64,000 bases of DNA from CAVQUE01 sp046290435. Its GTDB lineage: Bacteria > Actinomycetota > Acidimicrobiia > Acidimicrobiales > UBA8592. Shown piece after piece: positions 42,813-50,722 of this stretch (its first letter is position 1; every line of letters starts with the position of its first letter). The notes beneath the pieces are model-generated. The model worked only from the letters and a program-made list of their open reading frames with translations. It searched no databases and was not told the DNA's origin. Made by a program: the position numbers and the translations under genes. The stretch covers positions 39,609 to 103,608 of the forward strand of contig JBKAGO010000001.1 in NCBI GenBank assembly GCA_046290435.1, written 5' to 3'.

Positions 42813-43274
42813 ATGGATGTCACCATCACCGTCAACGGGGTCGAGCGCACGGCCGACGTCGAACCCCGCACCCTGCTGGCCCACCACCTGCGGGACAACC
42901 TCGGTCTCACGGGTACGAACATCGGTTGCGACACCAGCTCGTGCGGCGCCTGCACGGTGCTGGTCGACGGGCGTTCGGCGAAGTCGTGCACCATGTTCGC
43001 CGCCCAGGCCGAGGGCGCCGAGGTCACCACGATCGAGGGCCTCGCCGGCAGCGACGGCACGTTGCACCCCATGCAGCAGGCGTTCCACGAGTGCCACGCC
43101 CTGCAGTGCGGCTACTGCACCCCCGGCATGGTGCTGGCCGCCGTGTCGCTGCTCGAGGAGTACCCCGACCCCGACGAGCACCAGGTCCGTGAGGGCCTCG
43201 AAGCCAACCTGTGCCGCTGCACGGGCTACACCAACATCGTCAAGGCCGTGCTGTCGGCCACCCAGGAGGCCTGA
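42813..43274 (+). CDS. Molybdenum hydroxylase [2Fe-2S] subunit (CoxS-like)
   Basis: 153 residues. Plant-type 2Fe-2S site GCDTSSCGACTVLVDGRSAKSC and a second cluster CGYCTPGM...CRCTGY. Passes electrons from the Mo site to FAD. First of a three-gene operon (S-L-M order) with 4 bp to the large subunit. Fits the CODH/xanthine-dehydrogenase small-subunit family at normal length. Confidence 0.94.
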   Translation: MDVTITVNGVERTADVEPRTLLAHHLRDNLGLTGTNIGCDTSSCGACTVLVDGRSAKSCTMFAAQAEGAEVTTIEGLAGSDGTLHPMQQAFHECHALQCGYCTPGMVLAAVSLLEEYPDPDEHQVREGLEANLCRCTGYTNIVKAVLSATQEA

Positions 43275-43278
43275 GCCG

Positions 43279-45699
43279 ATGACCATCACCGACGACGCCC
43301 CCACCACCGACGACGCCGCCGCGCCGCCCGACGACCGCATCGGGTCGCGGTTGTTGCGCCGAGAGGACGCCAAGCTCCTCACCGGCGAAGCCAAGTTCGT
43401 CGACGACATCCAGATCCCGGGCCAGCTGTGGATGGGCATGGTGCGCTCGACCATCGCCCATGCCCGCATCGCCTCGATCGACACGTCCGGCGCGCTCGAG
43501 ATGCCCGGCGTGCACAGCGTCTACACCGGCGCCGACCTCGCCGAGATGGGCCTGTTCCCCAACGCGCTGCCGTGCGCGTGGCCCGTCACCGAGGACATGT
43601 TGAACCCGCCGCACTGGCCCGTCACCCCCGACGTCGTCCATCACGTCGGCGACATCGTGGCGGTCGTGTTGTGCAGCTCGCGCTACGGCGCGGTCGACGC
43701 GGTCGAGCAGGTCGTGGTCGACTACGAGCCCCTGGCGCCGGTGCCCGACCTCGAGACCGCGGTGGCCGACGAGGTCCATGCCCACACCGACCTCGGCACC
43801 AACAAGGCGTTCACGTGGGCCATCGACGCCGATCCCGACGGCACCCAGGCCGCGTTCGACGCCGCCGCGCACACCGTCACGGCACGCTACGTGCAGCAGC
43901 GCCTCATCCCCGCGGCGATGGAGCCACGGGGCGTGCTGGCCGTGCCCGCGCCCTACGGCGGCGACATCACGCTGTACAGCGCCACCCAGGTGCCCCACAT
44001 CCTCAAGGTCATGGTGGCCGCCACCACCGGCATCCCCGAGCAGAAGATCCGGGTGATCGCCCCGGCCGTCGGCGGCGGTTTCGGCGCCAAGCTCAACATC
44101 AACCCCGACGAGATGCTGGCCGTCGCGCTGGCCCATCGCCTGGGCCTGCCGGTGCGCTGGACCGAGTCCCGCAGCGAAGCCGTCGGCTCCACCCACCAGG
44201 GACGGGGCCAGATCCAACACGTCGAGCTCGCCGCCGACGAGAACGGCAAGCTCACCGCCATCCGGGTGAAGATCGACGCCGACCTCGGCGCCTACATGAT
44301 GCTGATCACCCCGGGCACGCCGCTGCTGGGGTCGTTCCTCTATCACGGCGTCTACGAGACCCCGAAGTTCAGCTTCACCTGCGACGGCTGGTTCACCAAC
44401 TGCACGCCCACCGACGCCTACCGCGGCGCCGGACGGCCCGAGGCCAGCTACGCCATCGAACGGGCCATGGACATGCTGGCCGTCGAGGTCGGCATCGGCC
44501 CCGACGAGATCCGGCGACGCAACTACGTCAACGGCGGCGAGTTCTTCGAGAACTGGGAGAGCCCCGCCGGGCTCGTGTTCGACTCGGGCCACTACGGACC
44601 CAACCTCGACCGGGCGCTCGAGATGGCCGACTACGCGGGCCTCAAGGCCGAGCAGGCCCGCCGGCGCGAAGCAGGCGACCGGGTGCAGCTGGGCATCGGC
44701 CTGGTCACCTACGTCGAGATCTGCGGTCTGGCACCCAGCCGGGCGTTGGGCGGGCTCCGCTACGGCGCCGGCGGCTGGGAGCACGCCACGGTGCGCATCC
44801 TGCCCACAGGCAAGGTCGAGGTCGTCACCGGCTCGACACCGCACGGGCAGGGCCACGAGACGTCGTGGTCCCAGATCGTGGCGTCGAAGCTGGGGGTGCC
44901 CGCGGCCGACGTGACGGTGCTGCACTCCGACACCGCGCTCAGCCCGCTGGGGCTCGACACCTACGGGTCGCGGTCGCTGGCCGTCGGCGGCGTGGCCATT
45001 GCGATGGCCACCGACAAGGTCATCGACAAGGCGAAGAAGATCGCGGCGCACCAGTTCGAGGCCAACCCCGACGACGTCGTCTACGAAGACGGCACGTTCT
45101 CGGTGGCGGGCTCGCCGTCGACGTCGGTGCACATCGCCGAGCTCGGCTTCGCAGCGTTCACTGCGCACGACCTGCCCGACGGCATCGAACCCAACCTGCA
45201 GGAACAGGTCACGTTCGACCCGGTCAACTTCGCGTTCCCGTTCGGCACGCATGTGGCCGTCGTCGAGGTCGACACCGACACCGGCTACACCGAGCTGAAG
45301 AAGTACGTCGCGGTCGACGACTGCGGCAACCAGGTCAACCCGTTGATCGTGGAGGGTCAGGTGCACGGCGGTGTCGTGCAGGGCGCGGCGCAGGCGCTGT
45401 GGGAGCACGCCATCTACGACGCCGACGGCAACCCGACCAACCCGTCGCTGCTCGACTACCTGGTGCCATCGGCCGCCGAGGTGCCGGTCATCGAGACCGA
45501 CTTCACCGTCACGCCCAGCACGTCGAACCCGCTGGGGGTCAAGGGGGTTGGCGAGGCCGGCACCATCGGGTCGGCTGCGGCGGTGATCAACGCGATCTGC
45601 GACGCGCTCGGCCCCCTGGGCATCCACGACATCGAGATGCCCGCCACCCCGTGGAAGGTCCGAACGCTCATCGCCGAGGCGGAAGGAGCCCAGCAATGA
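43279..45699 (+). CDS. Molybdenum hydroxylase large subunit, form II CODH-like
   Basis: 806 residues. Mo-cofactor motifs: GGGFGAKLNINPDEMLA, active-site loop AYRGAGRPE (380-388), HGQGHET and C-terminal VKGVGEAG with the likely catalytic Glu. The AYRGAGR loop is that of form II (putative) CO dehydrogenases; true CO oxidisers have AYRCSFR. So substrate is probably not CO but an N-heterocycle or aldehyde. Its stop overlaps the FAD-subunit start. Confidence 0.93.
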   Translation: MTITDDAPTTDDAAAPPDDRIGSRLLRREDAKLLTGEAKFVDDIQIPGQLWMGMVRSTIAHARIASIDTSGALEMPGVHSVYTGADLAEMGLFPNALPCAWPVTEDMLNPPHWPVTPDVVHHVGDIVAVVLCSSRYGAVDAVEQVVVDYEPLAPVPDLETAVADEVHAHTDLGTNKAFTWAIDADPDGTQAAFDAAAHTVTARYVQQRLIPAAMEPRGVLAVPAPYGGDITLYSATQVPHILKVMVAATTGIPEQKIRVIAPAVGGGFGAKLNINPDEMLAVALAHRLGLPVRWTESRSEAVGSTHQGRGQIQHVELAADENGKLTAIRVKIDADLGAYMMLITPGTPLLGSFLYHGVYETPKFSFTCDGWFTNCTPTDAYRGAGRPEASYAIERAMDMLAVEVGIGPDEIRRRNYVNGGEFFENWESPAGLVFDSGHYGPNLDRALEMADYAGLKAEQARRREAGDRVQLGIGLVTYVEICGLAPSRALGGLRYGAGGWEHATVRILPTGKVEVVTGSTPHGQGHETSWSQIVASKLGVPAADVTVLHSDTALSPLGLDTYGSRSLAVGGVAIAMATDKVIDKAKKIAAHQFEANPDDVVYEDGTFSVAGSPSTSVHIAELGFAAFTAHDLPDGIEPNLQEQVTFDPVNFAFPFGTHVAVVEVDTDTGYTELKKYVAVDDCGNQVNPLIVEGQVHGGVVQGAAQALWEHAIYDADGNPTNPSLLDYLVPSAAEVPVIETDFTVTPSTSNPLGVKGVGEAGTIGSAAAVINAICDALGPLGIHDIEMPATPWKVRTLIAEAEGAQQ

Positions 45700-46514
45700 T
45701 CCCCGCAGCGTTCGACTACGTCCGGGCCGGCTCGGCCGACGAGGCCCTGGCCGCGCTGGCCGAACACGGCGACGACGCCAAGGTCCTCGCCGGCGGGCAC
45801 AGCCTGATCCCGCTGATGCGGTTCCGGCTGGTGACCCCGGGCGTGATCGTCGACGTCGGCGGGCTCAACGGCAGCCTGCGCGGCATCAGCGTCGACGGCG
45901 ACACCGTCACCATCGGTGCGCTCACCCGCCACAGCGAGCTCGAGCACTCGGCGGAGTTGGCCGAGGCCGCGCCGCTGCTGGCGCACGTGGCGTCGCTGGT
46001 CGGCGACCCCGCGGTGCGTCACCGGGGCACCCTCGGCGGCTCGATCGCCCACGCAGATCCGGCGTCGGACCTGCCGGCTGCGATGCTGGCGCTCGGCGCG
46101 ACGCTGGTGGCCCAGGGCCCGAATGGCGAGCGCGAGATCGCCATCGACGACTTCTTCACCGGCTTCCTCGAGTCGGCGCTGGCACCCGACGAGCTGCTCA
46201 CCGCAGTGAAGGTGCCCGTGTCGACGGGCGGCTGGGCGTACGAGAAGTTCAACCGCCGGGCCCAGGACTGGGCCGTGGTGGGCGTCGCGGTCGCCGAGGG
46301 CGGCAAGGGCGTGTCGCTGGTGAACATGGCCCAGACCCCGCACCGTGCGGTGGCCGTGCAGAACGCCGTGGCCGGCGGCGCATCAGCCGCCGATGCAGCG
46401 GCCGCCGCACCCGAAGGCGCTGCCCCGCCCACCGACAACAACGGCGACGCCGACTACCGCAACCACCTGGCGCGGGTCCTCACCGAACGAGCCCTGAGCC
46501 GGGCCATGGGCTGA
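45696..46514 (+). CDS. Molybdenum hydroxylase FAD-binding subunit (CoxM-like)
   Basis: 272 residues. FAD motifs AGGHSLIPLMRFRL and TLGGSIAHADPASDLPA. Overlaps the large subunit by 4 bp (ATGA), so translationally coupled. Transfers electrons from the Fe-S subunit to the external acceptor. The Ala-rich stretch near the C terminus (ASAADAAAAAPEGAAPP) interrupts an otherwise normal C-terminal domain. No maturation genes (coxD/E/F) are visible. Confidence 0.93.
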   Translation: MIPAAFDYVRAGSADEALAALAEHGDDAKVLAGGHSLIPLMRFRLVTPGVIVDVGGLNGSLRGISVDGDTVTIGALTRHSELEHSAELAEAAPLLAHVASLVGDPAVRHRGTLGGSIAHADPASDLPAAMLALGATLVAQGPNGEREIAIDDFFTGFLESALAPDELLTAVKVPVSTGGWAYEKFNRRAQDWAVVGVAVAEGGKGVSLVNMAQTPHRAVAVQNAVAGGASAADAAAAAPEGAAPPTDNNGDADYRNHLARVLTERALSRAMG

Positions 46515-46537
46515 GCACACCGGGCAGCGGAACCACT

Positions 46538-46623
46538 GGGGTCAAGTCGTACTTTCAACCAACTCGCGCTGCAGCCTCCCAGGCTCACCACGTCGGAGTT
46601 GGTTGAAAGTACGACTTGACCCC
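46538..46623. repeat. REPIN-like doublet, subfamily 1
   Basis: Perfect 28-nt arms at 46538-46565 and 46596-46623 around a 30-nt spacer containing CCTCCCAGGCTCACCA. Lies just after the Cox-like operon, before a convergent small gene; could also act as the operon terminator. Confidence 0.9.
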
Positions 46624-46648
46624 TGCCCTGCCATCGGGCGGCGCAGCG

Positions 46649-46939
46649 TCAGATCGTCTCGCCCTCGTCCGCAGCGATGATCTTGGCGCGGGTGCCGCCG
46701 AGGTCTGCCGAGGCGAACCCTCGGGTCGGTGGTCCGAGCTTGAGGCCGAGCGACCCGACGTCGGCCTTGACGCTTCCGCCGATCCAGACCGAGTAGTAGC
46801 CACTGACCTCGGCCTCGTCAGCGGTGGCGTCGGCGGCAATCGCCACCACGGTACGCAGCGCTTCGCGTTCGCCATCGGTGAGGTCCAGGGCGGCGAGCTT
46901 CTCGCCCAGGGATTCCATGTCGTCGTGTGTGAACTCCAT
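46649..46939 (-). CDS. Hypothetical protein
   Basis: 96 residues from ATG 46939 (a GTG at 46963 is possible). MEFTHDDMESLGEKLAALDL, TDGEREALRTVVAIAAD, then SGYYSVWIGGSVKADVGSLG. The N-terminal helix with LTDGEREALR resembles a recurrent motif of small actinobacterial proteins. No function recognised. Terminates next to a REPIN-like doublet. Confidence 0.5.
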   Translation of the reverse strand: MEFTHDDMESLGEKLAALDLTDGEREALRTVVAIAADATADEAEVSGYYSVWIGGSVKADVGSLGLKLGPPTRGFASADLGGTRAKIIAADEGETI

Positions 46940-47076
46940 GACGATCGAGACGATGGGACGCACCGGCCGTTACAGCACGTTTCGCCAACCGGTGCCGGGA
47001 TCAGATCCCCTCGCAACCATGCCTGCGTTGCGCAGGCCGTGGCGGGCCGGTAGCGTCGGGCAGACAACACAACCAC

Positions 47077-47167
47077 CCGCTGGGGGGGCCCGAACGGGCT
47101 GAGATCTGCCGAATGAGGCGGACGACTCCAGGAACCTGAACTCGGTCATGCGAGCGGAGGGAAGCGG
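47077..47167 (+). promoter_or_regulatory. TPP riboswitch (THI element)
   Basis: P1 stem CCGCT (47077-47081) / AGCGG (47163-47167). Conserved pyrimidine-sensor core GGGCTGAGAT (47096-47105) and pyrophosphate-sensor segment GGAACCTGAAC...GCGAGCGGAGGGA are in order. The 3' strand merges with the GGAGG ribosome site just upstream of ATG 47171, so TPP binding should sequester it and block translation. It precedes four genes of a thiamine/HMP uptake operon, which fixes the regulatory logic. Confidence 0.92.
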
Positions 47168-47170
47168 AAG

Positions 47171-47464
47171 ATGCTCATCGCAGAGCTGCACTGTTACCCG
47201 TCACCAGTCGGTGACGAATCCGGGCCCTACACCCACGTCGACGCCGCCATCGCGGTCGTCGCGGCGTCGGGCCTCACCTACGAGGTGGGGCCGTTGGGCA
47301 CCACCTTCGAGGGTCCGGCCGACGAGGTCTGGGCCACGTTGCGCGCCGCGCACGAGGCGACGCTCGCATCGGGCGCCGAGGCGAACATGACCCATGTGCG
47401 CCTCATCGAACGCCCGGGCAGCGACGCCACGATGGGGAGCCTCACGGCGCCCCATCGCCCGTGA
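47171..47464 (+). CDS. Thiamine-binding protein (MTH1187/YkoF-like, DUF77)
   Basis: 97 residues. MLIAELHCYPSPVGDESGPY and LTYEVGPLGTTFEGPADEVW are the two hallmark segments of the MTH1187 family, ferredoxin-like proteins shown to bind thiamine or HMP. First gene after the TPP riboswitch. The next gene starts inside its stop codon (GTGA), so the operon is coupled. Confidence 0.88.
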   Translation: MLIAELHCYPSPVGDESGPYTHVDAAIAVVAASGLTYEVGPLGTTFEGPADEVWATLRAAHEATLASGAEANMTHVRLIERPGSDATMGSLTAPHRP

Positions 47465-48396
47465 CGCCCAGTGCCTTGCCAGCCGACGATCGTGACGGTC
47501 AGGGCGAGCCGGCTTCGTCGTTGGCAAGGCCGCAGGAGGCAGCCCTACCCCATAGCCGTAAGGCAACGACGAGAACGCCGCCAACGGCGAAGAGGGCCGG
47601 CCTGAACCCACGAGGGTCGGCTGGCAAGGCGCTAGGTCGCGCTGCACCTGCTGCTCTCGCCCTCGTCGCCGTCGTCATCGTCTGGGATCTGGGCGTCCGC
47701 ATCACCGGCGCAGCCGACTATCTGTTCCCGTCGCCCGGCGAGGTCGCCGAGGCCCTGTGGCGAACCCGTGGCGCGCTCGACGATCACCTTCTGTCGACGC
47801 TGACCATCGCCATCGTGGGCCTGGTCGCCGGTGCCGTCGCCGGCGTGGTGATCGCGCTGGCGCTCGCCGCGTCCGACGTCGCCCGGCGAGCGGTCGAGCC
47901 GCTGCTGGTCATCAGCCAGTCGGTGCCGGCGGTGATCCTGGCGCCGTTGTTCATCGTCTGGTTCGGCTTCGGCATGTTCCCGAAGGTGCTCGTCGTGGCG
48001 CTGATCGCGTTCTTCCCGATCGCCATCGCCACCCTCGAGGGCCTGCGCGGCGCCGACGCCGAACACGTCGACCTGCTGCGAAGCCTCGGCGCCGGACGCC
48101 TCGAGACGCTGCGCCGGGTGCGGATCCCGTCCGCGCTGCCGGGCTTCTTCGCCGGCATGAAGGTCGCCGCCGCCTATGCCGTGTTCGGCGCCGTGGTCGC
48201 CGAATGGATGGGCGCCTCCGAGGGTCTGGGCGTCTACCTGCAGCGATCCCAGGCGAGCTTCCGCACCGACCAGATCTTCGCGGCCATCGTCCTCATCGCC
48301 ATCGCCGGGATGGTGCTGTTCGGACTCGTGAGCCTCGCCGCCCGACTCGCCATGCCCTGGAACCGACCCACCACCGAAGAGGAGTTGCCCCGATGA
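47461..48396 (+). CDS. Thiamine-precursor ABC transporter permease
   Basis: 311 residues. Six-helix permease of the SsuC/ThiX type; coupling loop EGLRGADAEHVDLLRSLGAG. GTG 47461 overlaps the previous stop. The first 57 residues (MTPSALPADDRDGQGEP...) are low-complexity and coincide with a palindromic element at 47471-47632, so the conserved core begins near residue 58 (ALGRAAPAALALVAVVI). Imports HMP or thiamine under riboswitch control. Confidence 0.88.
   Translation: MTPSALPADDRDGQGEPASSLARPQEAALPHSRKATTRTPPTAKRAGLNPRGSAGKALGRAAPAALALVAVVIVWDLGVRITGAADYLFPSPGEVAEALWRTRGALDDHLLSTLTIAIVGLVAGAVAGVVIALALAASDVARRAVEPLLVISQSVPAVILAPLFIVWFGFGMFPKVLVVALIAFFPIAIATLEGLRGADAEHVDLLRSLGAGRLETLRRVRIPSALPGFFAGMKVAAAYAVFGAVVAEWMGASEGLGVYLQRSQASFRTDQIFAAIVLIAIAGMVLFGLVSLAARLAMPWNRPTTEEELPR
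47471..47632. repeat. Nested palindromic element inside the permease gene
   Basis: Outer arms GCCTTGCCAGCCGAC (47473-47487) and GTCGGCTGGCAAGGC (47616-47630) are perfect inverses, extended to 17 nt with one G-T. Inside, TCGTCGTTGGCAAGG and GGCAACGACGAG form a second imperfect dyad. The 162-bp length is a multiple of three and contains no stop in the gene frame, so it codes residues 4-57 of the permease. Confidence 0.7.
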
Positions 48397-49544
48397 ACCC
48401 ATCGACCACACCCCCCGCGCCTGGACTTCCGCCGAAGCCTGGGACTCTGCGCGCACCGCTTGCGCGCGAAGTCCCAGATTTCAGCCCGTCTTCGCCCGAC
48501 CGGCGGTTGTCACGGTTCGCCGCCCTGATCGTTGCCCTGTTCGCTCTGGCGCTCGTGGGTGCCGCCTGCGGCGATGACGACGAGTCCTCGGCCGGCGGCG
48601 ACGAAGAGTCGGCGGCCGGCGGCGAGGGCGAGGTCCGCGACGTCACCGTCATGTTGAACTGGACCCCCAACGCCCACCACGCCGGGCTGTATCTGGCCGA
48701 AGCCAACGGCTGGTTCGACGAGGCCGGCATCGACCTCACCATCGTCGAACCCGCGCTCGACGTGGGGGTCGAGGCCGCCGTGGCCGACGGCGCCGCCGAC
48801 ATCGGCTTCGCCCAGGCCGAATCGATCCTGCCCGCCCGTGCCGCCGGCGTCGACGTCGTCGCCGTCGCCACGTTGTTGCCGGTGAACGACTCGGTGCTCA
48901 TGGGCCTCGCCGCCGACGGCGTCGACGGTCCCGGCTCGCTGGCCGGACTCACCTACGGCGGCTTCGGCGGTGCGCTCGAGACCGAGCTGATCTCCGCGCT
49001 GGTCGAATGCGGCGGCGGCGATCCCGCCGACGTCACCTTCGTCGAGGTCGGCAACGTCGACTACCTGGCCGGCATCGAGCAGGACCGCTTCGACGTCGTG
49101 TGGGTGTTCGAGGGCTGGGACGCCCTGCGGGCCAGCGAGCTGGCCGGTGCCGACATCGCCACCATCGCCTTCGAGGACAACCTCGACTGCATCCCCAACT
49201 GGTACACGCCGCTGGCGCTGACCTCCCAGGCCCTTATCGACGAGGACCCGGAGCTGGTGTCGGACTTCCTCGAGATCATGAGCCGCGGCTACGACGCCGT
49301 GGTCGCCGACCCGGCATCCGGCGCCGAGGCCTTGACCGACGCCGTCCCCGAGGCCGACGCTGACCTGGTGAGCCTCGCCGTCGACTACTACGCCCCCCGG
49401 TTCATCACCGGCGACCGCTTCGGCGAGATGGACGCCGACACCTGGAACGGCTTCGCCGAGTTCCTCGTTGGCGCCGGGATCCTCGAAGAGCTCGGAGACG
49501 TCGACGCCGCCTGGACCAACGACCTGCTGCCCGAGGCGGGCTGA
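48393..49544 (+). CDS. NMT1/THI5-like substrate-binding lipoprotein
   Basis: 383 residues; ATG overlaps the permease stop (ATGA). Conserved MLNWTPNAHHAGLYLAEANG near the mature N terminus is the NMT1/ThiY signature for HMP-type pyrimidine binding. The lipobox ALVGAAC is at about residue 59, unusually deep, because about 35 extra residues, partly encoded by a hairpin repeat at 48439-48477, precede the signal peptide (RRLSRFAALIVALFALAL). A downstream TTG (48507) could be the functional start. Confidence 0.9.
   Translation: MNPSTTPPAPGLPPKPGTLRAPLAREVPDFSPSSPDRRLSRFAALIVALFALALVGAACGDDDESSAGGDEESAAGGEGEVRDVTVMLNWTPNAHHAGLYLAEANGWFDEAGIDLTIVEPALDVGVEAAVADGAADIGFAQAESILPARAAGVDVVAVATLLPVNDSVLMGLAADGVDGPGSLAGLTYGGFGGALETELISALVECGGGDPADVTFVEVGNVDYLAGIEQDRFDVVWVFEGWDALRASELAGADIATIAFEDNLDCIPNWYTPLALTSQALIDEDPELVSDFLEIMSRGYDAVVADPASGAEALTDAVPEADADLVSLAVDYYAPRFITGDRFGEMDADTWNGFAEFLVGAGILEELGDVDAAWTNDLLPEAG
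48439..48477. repeat. Hairpin repeat with CTGGGACT ends inside the binding-protein gene
   Basis: CTGGGACT (48439-48446) pairs with AGTCCCAG (48470-48477), continued by TGCGCGC/GCGCGCA inside. A relative with the same CTGGGACT/AGTCCCAG core is intergenic at 63434-63478. Here it encodes part of the extended N terminus of the lipoprotein. Confidence 0.7.
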
Positions 49545-49744
49545 GTCGTGACCGCCCGCCCCAGGTGCGGCGACGCCCGTGTTCCGATGCGATGGACCGA
49601 TCGCCGGCCTCAGGCCGATCGGACGCCGTCTCGTTGGGCTGCGTTGCACCGGTGGCGGCTCGAGGGCGGCTGCGCAGCGAGCCGATGGGTGCCAGCTCGC
49701 TGCGAACGGCAGCTCGCACCGAGTCGATACTCGGTCGAGCAGTC
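49545..49744. other. Gap in the thiamine operon with a hairpin
   Basis: 200 bp separate the binding-protein stop from the ATPase start, unlike the overlapping junctions elsewhere in the operon. A hairpin CCGATC...GGCC-TCA-GGCC-GATCGG occupies 49597-49622. In-frame starts exist upstream of the ATPase (49565) but the conserved domain begins after 49745. Likely another repeat insertion. Confidence 0.5.
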
Positions 49745-50509
49745 ATGAGCATGGCGGCCGGGTCCGTCGCTGTGGCGGGGGTGTCGCACACCTTCGCCGG
49801 GGCGCGCCCGGTCGCCGCGCTCGACGACGTGTCGCTCACCGTCGCCGACGGCGGCTTCGTGGCCGTCGTCGGCCCGTCGGGCTGCGGCAAGTCGACGCTG
49901 CTGCGGATGCTGGCGGGACTGATCCGCCCGACGTCGGGCTCGGTGCACGTCGGCGACGTCGACGTCGCGGGTCGGCCCGGTCACGTCGCGTTCCACCCTC
50001 AGCGCGACGCGCTCCTGCCCTGGAAGCGGGCCATCGACAACGCGACGCTCGGAGCCGAGGTGGCAGGCGTCGACCGGTCGGTCGCCCGGACTCGGGCCGT
50101 CCAGCTGATGGAACGCTTCGGTCTGGCCGGCTTCGAGAAGGCCTGGCCCCAGCAGCTGTCGGGCGGGATGCGCCAGCGGGTCGCACTGCTGCGCACGTTC
50201 CTGGTGCCGAGGCCGGCGCTGTTGCTCGACGAGCCCTTCGGCGCCCTGGACGCGTTCACCCGCCGAGACCTGCAACAGTGGCTGGCCGAGGTTTGGGCCG
50301 AGGACCGCCGGACGACGCTGCTGGTCACCCACGACATCGACGAGGCGCTGTTGCTGGCCGACACCGTGGTGGTGCTGTCGGGCCGCCCGGGTCGGGTGGT
50401 GGCCGAGATTGCCGTCGACGCCGACCGTCCCCGCAACGCCGCATCACTGCTGACCCCCGAGCTCGTCACCCAGAAGGCAAAGATCCTCTCGGCCCTGGGC
50501 ATCGACTGA
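49745..50509 (+). CDS. Thiamine-precursor ABC transporter ATP-binding protein
   Basis: 254 residues from ATG 49745. Walker A GPSGCGKST, signature LSGGMRQRV, Walker B LLLDEPFGALD, H-loop LLVTHDIDEALLLAD. SsuB/TauB/ThiZ type, energising the permease and binding protein upstream. The last 17 codons (ELVTQKAKILSALGID) are duplicated, somewhat diverged, 2.1 kb downstream at 52573-52623. Confidence 0.92.
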   Translation: MSMAAGSVAVAGVSHTFAGARPVAALDDVSLTVADGGFVAVVGPSGCGKSTLLRMLAGLIRPTSGSVHVGDVDVAGRPGHVAFHPQRDALLPWKRAIDNATLGAEVAGVDRSVARTRAVQLMERFGLAGFEKAWPQQLSGGMRQRVALLRTFLVPRPALLLDEPFGALDAFTRRDLQQWLAEVWAEDRRTTLLVTHDIDEALLLADTVVVLSGRPGRVVAEIAVDADRPRNAASLLTPELVTQKAKILSALGID

Positions 50510-50592
50510 GCGGTGGGCCAATCGTTCTGGCGCCGACAATGGTTGCCCTGACGACGAGTTTCGGCGCCAGAACCAATGGCCCCGCCGGATCG
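50459..50592 (+). repeat. Left copy of a direct repeat flanking the 50.6-52.6 kb islet
   Basis: Contains the last 51 bp of the ATPase gene (50459-50509) and a hairpin of the GGCGCC family (arms GTTCTGGCGCCGA 50524-50536 and TCGGCGCCAGAAC 50561-50573), then AATGGCC...CGAG. The whole block recurs in the same order and orientation at 52573-52704. In the coding part 44 of 51 bases agree by my count. Confidence 0.8.
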
Positions 50593-50722
50593 AGTACCCA
50601 CGCCGCGCCGTCGAAGTGTCACATGGTCAGCCACTTGTTGCGCCACCCCGACAGCATCCATAACTTGCGGTGTGACCTGCGACACGCAGGGTGCGCTGGT
50701 CCGACAAGGGGAGAATCACATC

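Noticed and set aside
39735..43274. 1179-codon plus-strand frame opposite the RND gene
   Set aside because: Composition is a shadow (Asp/Gly/Arg/Gln-rich) of the RND coding strand; its only real portion is the CoxS-like gene from 42813.
43279..45699. Genuine aerobic CO dehydrogenase
   Set aside because: Active-site loop is AYRGAGR, not the AYRCSFR of form I enzymes.
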